A DNA stretch of 11,947 nucleotides, taken from Bacteroidota bacterium. GTDB lineage: Bacteria > Bacteroidota > Bacteroidia > Flavobacteriales > Weeksellaceae. The notes beneath the pieces are model-generated. The model was not told where the DNA came from and did no database searches. It saw nothing but the letters and a program-made list of their open reading frames with translations. Within the stretch, counting starts at the first letter, position 1; each line of letters begins with the position of its first letter. Shown here piece by piece: positions 7,535 through 11,947 of the stretch. A program made the position numbers and the translations under genes. The stretch spans positions 1 to 11,947 of the forward strand of contig JAEXJU010000244.1 of NCBI GenBank assembly GCA_023448955.1. Direction: 5' to 3'.

Positions 7535-8728
7535 ATGATATCACAAAAATTTCTTGAAAACATTTCTAATGAGCTAAAAAATATAGAAAACGACGGTCTT
7601 TATAAAAAAGAAAGAATCATTACCTCGCAGCAGAGTGCGGAGATTGAAGTGGGCGGAAAAAAACTTTTGAACTTTTGCGCCAATAATTATCTGGGATTAT
7701 CCAATCATCCAGATGTGATGAGAGCTTCACAAGAAGCCATCGATTCTCACGGCTACGGGATGTCTTCTGTTCGGTTTATTTGCGGAACTCAGGATATTCA
7801 TAAAGATCTGGAAGCTAAGATTTCCAATTTCTTGGGAATGGAAGATACAATTCTTTACGCTGCTTGTTTTGACGCCAACGGCGGTGTTTTCGAGCCATTA
7901 TTCTCAGACGAAGATGCAATTATTTCTGATGAGCTGAATCACGCTTCTATTATTGATGGCGTGAGATTATGCAAAGCTGCCCGTTATCGTTACAAGAATA
8001 ACAATATGCAGGATCTGGAAGACCAGTTAAAGGCTGCTTCTGAAAAAAATCATCGTTTCAAAATCATTGTTACTGACGGTGTTTTCTCAATGGACGGCAT
8101 TGTGGCAGATCTGAAAGGTGTTTGTGATTTAGCGGATAAATATGACGCTATGGTTATGGTAGATGATTCCCACGCAACCGGATTTATTGGTAAAACCGGA
8201 CGTGGAACACACGAGGCTAATGATGTTATAGGCAGGGTTGATATTATTACTTCGACATTAGGGAAGGCTTTAGGCGGTGCTTTGGGTGGATTCACTTCAG
8301 GAAAAAAAGAGATTATCGATATGCTGAGACAGCGTTCTCGTCCTTATTTGTTTTCGAATTCTTTAGCTCCCGGAATTGTAGGCGCAGCTTCCAAAGTTTT
8401 AGATATGATTTCTAACGACACTTCGTTGAGAGACAAAGTGATGGAAAATGCAGCGTATTTCCGAAAAGAAATGAAATCTAAAGGGTTTGATATTCCGGAT
8501 GGCGATGCAGCTATAGTTCCGGTTATGCTTTATGATGCAAAATTAGCGCAGGAAATGGCAGAAAAACTCCTTGCTGAAGATATTTATGTGATTGGATTCT
8601 TCTATCCCGTTGTTCCAAAAGGTAAAGCGAGAATCAGAGTTCAGTTGTCAGCAGCTCATTCGAGAGAACATCTGGATAAAGCAATTGCAGCTTTTGAAAA
8701 AGTAGGGAAAGAGTTAGGAATTATTTAA
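7535..8728 (+). CDS. kbl: Glycine C-acetyltransferase (2-amino-3-ketobutyrate CoA ligase)
   Basis: A 397-residue PLP enzyme of the alpha-oxoamine synthase family. Kbl interconverts 2-amino-3-oxobutyrate plus CoA and glycine plus acetyl-CoA, the second step of threonine breakdown through threonine dehydrogenase. The PLP lysine is K244 in TSTLGKALGGALGG, with D210 and H213 in VMVDDSHATGFIG and H136 in DELNHAS. The N-terminal NFCANNYLGLSNHP and SSVRFICGTQDIH are Kbl-type rather than AONS-type. Length and the position of the lysine match E. coli Kbl. No tdh gene is adjacent, so pathway context is missing. Paralogues that make aminolevulinate, 8-amino-7-oxononanoate or 3-ketosphinganine share the fold, but the motifs favour Kbl. 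It is a single-gene unit with its own -7 box and terminator. Confidence 0.93.
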   Translation: MISQKFLENISNELKNIENDGLYKKERIITSQQSAEIEVGGKKLLNFCANNYLGLSNHPDVMRASQEAIDSHGYGMSSVRFICGTQDIHKDLEAKISNFLGMEDTILYAACFDANGGVFEPLFSDEDAIISDELNHASIIDGVRLCKAARYRYKNNNMQDLEDQLKAASEKNHRFKIIVTDGVFSMDGIVADLKGVCDLADKYDAMVMVDDSHATGFIGKTGRGTHEANDVIGRVDIITSTLGKALGGALGGFTSGKKEIIDMLRQRSRPYLFSNSLAPGIVGAASKVLDMISNDTSLRDKVMENAAYFRKEMKSKGFDIPDGDAAIVPVMLYDAKLAQEMAEKLLAEDIYVIGFFYPVVPKGKARIRVQLSAAHSREHLDKAIAAFEKVGKELGII

Positions 8729-8735
8729 ATAGATT

Positions 8736-8765
8736 AAGCTTACAAAAAAATGTAAGCTTTTTATT
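8736..8765 (+). terminator. Intrinsic terminator of kbl
   Basis: AAGCTTACA (8736-8744) pairs with TGTAAGCTT (8751-8759) around an all-A 6-base loop, with T residues to 8762. It begins 7 bases after the kbl stop codon. Confidence 0.77.
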
Positions 8766-8770
8766 TCACA

Positions 8771-8803
8771 AAAAAAACCAGCAAATAAATTTGCTGGTTT
8801 TTA
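8771..8803. terminator. Bidirectional terminator between kbl and rplS
   Basis: CCAGCAAA (8778-8785) and TTTGCTGG (8790-8797) form a perfect stem with a TAAA loop, flanked by a run of A on the left (8771-8777) and T on the right (8798-8802). Read on the minus strand the A-run becomes a T-run, so this is the likely terminator of rplS, 24 bases past its stop codon, and a second barrier for kbl transcripts. Confidence 0.82.
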
Positions 8804-8826
8804 TATGGTTCTGAGAAGGCTCAGGA

Positions 8827-9183
8827 TTATTTCTTAGCGTAAGACTTATCCTTGATTCTTGCTTTTTTACCTCTAAGATCACGGAAGTAGTAGATTCTTG
8901 CTCTTCTAACTTTACCTTGTCTGTTCACTTCAATTTTCTGAAGCGCTGGCATGTTAATTGGGAAAACTCTTTCTACACCCACATCACCACTCATTTTTCT
9001 GATAGTGAAAGTTTTAGTAGCACCAGTTCCTCTCAACTGGATTACAGTTCCTTTGAAGAACTGCGTTCTAGTTTTCTGACCTTCTTTAATTTCGTAATAA
9101 ACAGTGATTGTATCACCTGCTTTGAATTCCGGGAATTCTTTTTTTGTAATGTACTTGTCTTGTACGTACTTAACTAAATCCAT
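8827..9183 (-). CDS. rplS: 50S ribosomal protein L19
   Basis: A 118-residue protein of the large ribosomal subunit, located near the interface with the 30S subunit. The sequence starts MDLVKYVQDKYITKKEFPEF and carries the family core FKAGDTITVYYEI, TRTQFFKGTVIQLRG, SGDVGVERVFPI and the basic tail RRARIYYFRDLRGKKARIK. Length is normal for the family. ATG at 9183-9181 is chosen over an in-frame TTG four codons upstream, because the conserved protein begins at MDLVKYV. It stands alone on the minus strand, convergent with kbl, with its own promoter and a leader of about 70 bases. It is not next to trmD or rpsP as in many other bacteria. Confidence 0.97.
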   Translation of the reverse strand: MDLVKYVQDKYITKKEFPEFKAGDTITVYYEIKEGQKTRTQFFKGTVIQLRGTGATKTFTIRKMSGDVGVERVFPINMPALQKIEVNRQGKVRRARIYYFRDLRGKKARIKDKSYAKK

Positions 9184-9253
9184 TTTGTTTAGCAAATAAA
9201 AATTGTTTTTACATTAAACAACGTTCACGTCTTTCGTCAGAGGTTGATTAACA
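9184..9253 (-). promoter_or_regulatory. rplS 5' leader, candidate ribosomal-protein leader RNA
   Basis: Between the rplS promoter and its ATG lie about 70 untranslated bases. In the transcript TTAATCAAC (plus-strand 9243-9251) can pair with GTTGTTTAA (9214-9222) over 9 positions with one mismatch, enclosing a 20-base loop rich in A and G. A second pairing, TTGTTT with AAACAA, would compete with it closer to the start codon. As I recall, a leader motif upstream of L19 in Flavobacteria has been proposed as an autoregulatory element; whether this leader matches it I cannot check. Covariation across species would decide. Confidence 0.38.
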
Positions 9254-9258
9254 GGTTG

Positions 9259-9288
9259 CAAAAATAAAAATAATTTTCATAACTGCAA
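9259..9288 (-). promoter_or_regulatory. rplS promoter, Bacteroidetes sigma consensus
   Basis: On the minus strand TTG (plus 9288-9286), then exactly 19 bases, then TATTTTTG (plus 9266-9259) reproduces the Bacteroidetes primary sigma consensus TTG-N19-TAnnTTTG. It places transcription start close to 9253. This is the best promoter in the window. Confidence 0.72.
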
Positions 9289-9317
9289 TACAATCTGTAC
9301 AATAAATTTTATTATTT

Positions 9318-9462
9318 GGGCGTGACCCTCATTCCGTCATATCGACGCTCGCTTCGCTCGCGCCTCAATTCCGTCATTCGGGTCGGTCTCCGGGCAGTCG
9401 CTTCACAGCAAAACTTGCGAGTTTTGCTGTGAGCGCTCCGACAATGCCCTTCGCCCTCACGC
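9318..9462. repeat. G+C-rich structured intergenic element
   Basis: A block of about 145 bases, clearly richer in G+C than its surroundings, with no coding potential. Its ends GCGTGA (9320-9325) and TCACGC (9457-9462) are complementary. Inside are two near-identical direct repeats, TCATTCCGTCAT (9329-9340) and TCAATTCCGTCAT (9365-9377), and CGCTCG repeated around CTT near 9346-9360. A long hairpin follows: TCACAGCAAAACT (9403-9415), loop TGCG, AGTTTTGCTGTGA (9420-9432), extended by CGC (9399-9401)/GCG (9433-9435) past one bulged base. It ends with CGACAATGCCC and CCCTCACGC. From memory, GGGCGTG...CCCTCACGC elements recur between genes in Chryseobacterium. Copy number elsewhere in the genome is unknown, and there is no transposase. 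Confidence 0.6.
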
Positions 9463-9532
9463 AGCTGTGCAGAAAACACTTTTTTGCATACAAATTCCTA
9501 TTTGAAAGTAGAAAGTACTGTTTTAAAAAGCG

Positions 9533-9540
9533 TAAATTTG
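9533..9540 (+). promoter_or_regulatory. -7 box of the P-type ATPase gene
   Basis: TAAATTTG matches TAnnTTTG and ends 18 bases before the ATG at 9559, the same spacing as for the M1 gene. No TTG lies 19 bases upstream. A tandem GAAAGTA GAAAGTA (9504-9517) covers that area and could be an operator for a metal-responsive activator or repressor, but this is speculative. Confidence 0.4.
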
Positions 9541-9558
9541 TTTATAAACACTATAAAT

Positions 9559-11493
9559 ATGGCCAATTGTAGTAGAGGATGTTGCAGTACAGAAGAGGAG
9601 AAAGAACATTCTCACGAAGAAGAACATAATCATAACCACGGAAATTCCAAAATTACATCAGTAATAAGTCTTGTCATTTTTTTTGCAGGATTGATACTGG
9701 ATTTCTGGCTCAAGGCAGATTGGTTCACCGGCAATCTTTGGCTGCGCTTTGGATGGTATGTCGTTTCATATCTGTTGGTCGCTTTTTCAGTATTCAGAGA
9801 AGCATTTGAATTGGCTGCCAAGTCAGATTTCTTCAATGAGTTTTCCCTGATGGGAATAGCCACAATTGGCGCTTTTGCAATCGGCGAATTTCCGGAAGGC
9901 GTAGCCGTGATGCTGTTTTATACCATTGGTGAGATGTTTCAGGAATCCGCGGTCAACAGGGCCCGGAATAATATCAAAGCATTATTAGATGTACGCCCGA
10001 AGGAAGCCACAGTTTTCAGAAACGGAAGCTGGAGCACGGTTTCTCCGGAAGATGTGCAAATTGGCGAGAAAATCCAGGTGAAAGTAGGCGAAAAAATTCC
10101 TTTGGACGGTAATCTAATATCAGAAAAAGCAAGTCTCAACACTTCAGCTTTGACAGGCGAAAGCAAACCAACATCAATCCAAAAATCCGAAGAAGTACTC
10201 GCCGGGATGCTGAATCTCGATCAGGTTATCGAAATCGAGACTACAAGATTATTTGAGAACAGCTCCATTGTCAGGATTTTGCAGATGGTTCAGGATGCCA
10301 GCTCCAGAAAAGCTAAAACCGAATTATTTATCAGGAGGTTTGCCAAGATTTATACACCGATTGTCTTTGCATTGGCAGTACTGATTACTTTGATTCCTTA
10401 TTTTTTTGTAGAAGATTACATTTTCCGAAACTGGCTTTACAGAGGGTTGGTTTTCCTGGTGATTTCCTGCCCTTGTGCTTTGGTTATTTCCATTCCACTT
10501 GGTTATTTTGGCGGAATCGGAGCAGCCTCCAGAAATGGAATTTTGTTCAAAGGTTCCAATTTTCTCGATATCATTTCGAACGTAACAACTGTTGTAATGG
10601 ATAAAACAGGAACACTGACTAAAGGTGTTTTCAAGGTTCAGGACATTGTTCCGGAAGATATTGCAAAAGACGATTTCCTTGCTGTTTTGTCATCGGTTGA
10701 GAGCCATTCCACGCACCCGATTGCCAAAGCGATTTCTCAGTTTCATCCGGCCAGTAAAATACCGGATTCTGTTGAGGAGATTTCGGGCAAAGGAATCAAA
10801 GCTTTTGTTGATGGTAAGAATGTTCTTGCTGGCAACACAAGTTTATTAAAGTCGCTCGGTATTCCATACCCCGAAGAACTCGATAAGATTGTTGAAACCA
10901 CTGTCGTTCTGGCAATTGACAGCGTATATAAAGGATATGTAACGATCTCTGATGAGATGAAGGAAGATGCTGAGCTTGCGATTAATAATCTTCATAAAGC
11001 TGGTGTCAAAACAATTATGCTGAGCGGCGATAAAGATTCATTGACACAAAATATCGCTGAAAAGCTCAGAATTTATTCTGCATTTGGATCTCTTCTTCCG
11101 GAAGACAAAGTGGAAAAGCTTGAAGCCATTAAAAAAAATCCGAAAGAAGTGGTTGCTTTTGTAGGAGACGGGATTAATGATGCACCGGTTTTAGCATTAA
11201 GTGATGTAGGAATAGCAATGGGAGGTTTGGGCTCAGATGCGGCAATAGAGACTGCGGATGTCGTAATTCAGACAGATCAGCCATCAAAAATTTCTACTGC
11301 AATAAGTATTGGAAAATCAACCAAGAAAGTCGTTTATCAAAATATAGCTTTGGCTTTCGGAGTAAAAATTATTGTACTAGTGTTAGGTGCTGGTGGACTT
11401 GCTAACATGTGGGAAGCAGTTTTTGCAGATGTTGGAGTAGCTTTGCTTGCTATACTAAATGCTGTTAGGATTCAGAATATGAACTTTAAATAA
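9559..11493 (+). CDS. Zn2+/Cd2+/Pb2+-type P1B heavy-metal ATPase
   Basis: A 644-residue inner-membrane metal-exporting ATPase. Key sites in order: actuator loop TGES (199-202), metal-binding CPC (C304-P305-C306, in ISCPCALVISIP), phosphorylated aspartate D348 in MDKTGTLTKG, nucleotide-binding HP (H386-P387) and GDGIND (536-541). K603 in the seventh membrane helix and D624-V-G in the eighth are the selectivity residues of the P1B-2 subgroup, which exports Zn2+, Cd2+ or Pb2+. There is no N-terminal ferredoxin-like HMA domain; the first 30 residues are a Cys/His-rich tail with C4-x3-CC (MANCSRGCC) and HSHEEEHNHNHG. ATG at 9559 is chosen over an in-frame TTG at 9484 because the latter precedes the -7 box. 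A zntA/cadA-type gene, with no metal regulator adjacent. Confidence 0.93.
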   Translation: MANCSRGCCSTEEEKEHSHEEEHNHNHGNSKITSVISLVIFFAGLILDFWLKADWFTGNLWLRFGWYVVSYLLVAFSVFREAFELAAKSDFFNEFSLMGIATIGAFAIGEFPEGVAVMLFYTIGEMFQESAVNRARNNIKALLDVRPKEATVFRNGSWSTVSPEDVQIGEKIQVKVGEKIPLDGNLISEKASLNTSALTGESKPTSIQKSEEVLAGMLNLDQVIEIETTRLFENSSIVRILQMVQDASSRKAKTELFIRRFAKIYTPIVFALAVLITLIPYFFVEDYIFRNWLYRGLVFLVISCPCALVISIPLGYFGGIGAASRNGILFKGSNFLDIISNVTTVVMDKTGTLTKGVFKVQDIVPEDIAKDDFLAVLSSVESHSTHPIAKAISQFHPASKIPDSVEEISGKGIKAFVDGKNVLAGNTSLLKSLGIPYPEELDKIVETTVVLAIDSVYKGYVTISDEMKEDAELAINNLHKAGVKTIMLSGDKDSLTQNIAEKLRIYSAFGSLLPEDKVEKLEAIKKNPKEVVAFVGDGINDAPVLALSDVGIAMGGLGSDAAIETADVVIQTDQPSKISTAISIGKSTKKVVYQNIALAFGVKIIVLVLGAGGLANMWEAVFADVGVALLAILNAVRIQNMNFK

Positions 11494-11591
11494 TTTCCGC
11501 TCATTTTTTTTCAATTTTTATTTATAAATATTTATTTTCAAATTTATTTGCCGGAATAATAAATAAACTTATCTTAGTTTAAAATGAAATT

Positions 11592-11947
11592 ATGATAAGA
11601 ACTACCATATTTTGTGCACTTATATTGTCTCATTTTGGGACATCTCAGGTTTTTTTAAAGACTCAGGGACAAAAAATTGTCAATTCTGAAAGTGAAAATG
11701 TTTATTTGAAAGGTCTTGGTCTGGGCGGATGGATGCTACAGGAAGGTTATATGCTGAAGACAGCAGATTTTGCAGGACCACAGTTTAAAATCAAAGAAAA
11801 AATTGCAGAAGTCGCTGGCGAAGACGGTAAAAATGCTTTCTATAAAGCTTATCTTAAAAACGGGATAACTAAAAAAGATATCGATTCTCTAGCAAAATGG
11901 GGTTTCAACTCAATCCGGCTTCCAATGCATTATGATCTCTATACTTT
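11592..11947 (+). CDS. Secreted GH5-like glycoside hydrolase, N-terminal fragment
   Basis: The gene runs off the right edge; 118 codons are present from ATG at 11592. The first residues, MIRTTIFCALILSHFGTSQ, form a signal peptide. Then come IVNSESENVYLKGLGLGGWM and LQEGYML, the opening beta strand of family 5 cellulase-type (beta/alpha)8 barrels, and AKWGFNSIRLPMHYDLYT, in which the arginine of the RLP motif is the conserved active-site residue near the start of the barrel. The acid/base and nucleophile glutamates would lie beyond the window, so the substrate (cellulose, other beta-glucan, mannan) cannot be told. An upstream ATG at 11584 meets a stop after three codons and is not used. No terminator with a G+C stem separates it from the ATPase gene, only AT-rich DNA. 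Confidence 0.8.
   Translation, partial: MIRTTIFCALILSHFGTSQVFLKTQGQKIVNSESENVYLKGLGLGGWMLQEGYMLKTADFAGPQFKIKEKIAEVAGEDGKNAFYKAYLKNGITKKDIDSLAKWGFNSIRLPMHYDLYT

Noticed and set aside
8917..9177. Plus-strand reading frame opposite rplS
   Set aside because: It is the complement of the well-conserved L19 gene and its product (rich in S and F) has no recognisable features.
9329..9377. Possible mini-CRISPR, from direct repeats TCATTCCGTCAT
   Set aside because: There are only two copies, short and 36 bases apart, with no regular repeat-spacer order and no cas genes.
9399..9435. Terminator-like hairpin upstream of the metal ATPase
   Set aside because: The 13-base stem has no T-run on either side and no gene ends nearby on either strand; it is part of the G+C-rich element.
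9484..9558. Upstream in-frame TTG start for the metal ATPase
   Set aside because: It would place the start codon before the -7 box at 9533-9540, and the added residues (HTNSYLKVESTVLKS...) do not look like the family N-terminus.
11543..11567. Terminator of the metal ATPase gene (TTTATTT/AAATAAA stem)
   Set aside because: The stem is A/T only, with a long loop and no T-run after it, and such pairings arise by chance in this AT-rich gap.

Overview
The window looks like chromosomal DNA of a flavobacterium of the Chryseobacterium/Elizabethkingia type (Bacteroidetes). The DNA is AT-rich and no Shine-Dalgarno stretch is obvious before the genes. Several promoters carry the Bacteroidetes -7 box TAnnTTTG. 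One secreted protein ends in a type IX secretion (T9SS) sorting domain, and the priA, kbl and rplS products are of flavobacterial type. This is inferred from reading the sequence; no database search was possible.

Layout: (1) Positions 1-112 (minus) hold the first 37 codons of an ECF-type sigma factor that runs off the left edge. (2) Positions 113-576 contain no credible gene, only a patchwork of palindromic and G+C-richer motifs of the kind dispersed between genes in this group. (3) A GldA-like ABC ATPase (577-1272) is followed, across a long inverted repeat, by the primosomal helicase priA (1401-3848, TTG start). (4) dacB (3999-5453) encodes a PBP4-type D-Ala-D-Ala carboxypeptidase with a strong terminator. 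(5) A secreted M1 metallopeptidase (5531-7459) with a T9SS tail is interrupted by one in-frame TGA at 6128-6130. (6) kbl (7535-8728) encodes glycine C-acetyltransferase. (7) Convergent rplS (ribosomal protein L19, 8827-9183, minus) is separated from kbl by two hairpin terminators and has a near-consensus promoter and a foldable leader. (8) A G+C-rich structured repeat (about 9318-9462) lies between rplS and a Zn/Cd-type P1B-ATPase (9559-11493). (9) The 5' end of a secreted GH5-like glycoside hydrolase runs off the right edge (11592-11947).

The genes do not form one pathway. Most look like single transcription units: dacB, the M1 gene and kbl are separated by intrinsic terminators, and a -7 box follows directly after two of those terminators. 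The protein-coding content is ordinary flavobacterial core genome. The points most worth a second look are the nonsense codon in the M1 peptidase, the structured intergenic elements (189-305, 350-400, 1287-1359, 9318-9462) and the rplS leader. I see no CRISPR array, transposase, phage gene, tRNA or rRNA, and no clear new multi-gene system.
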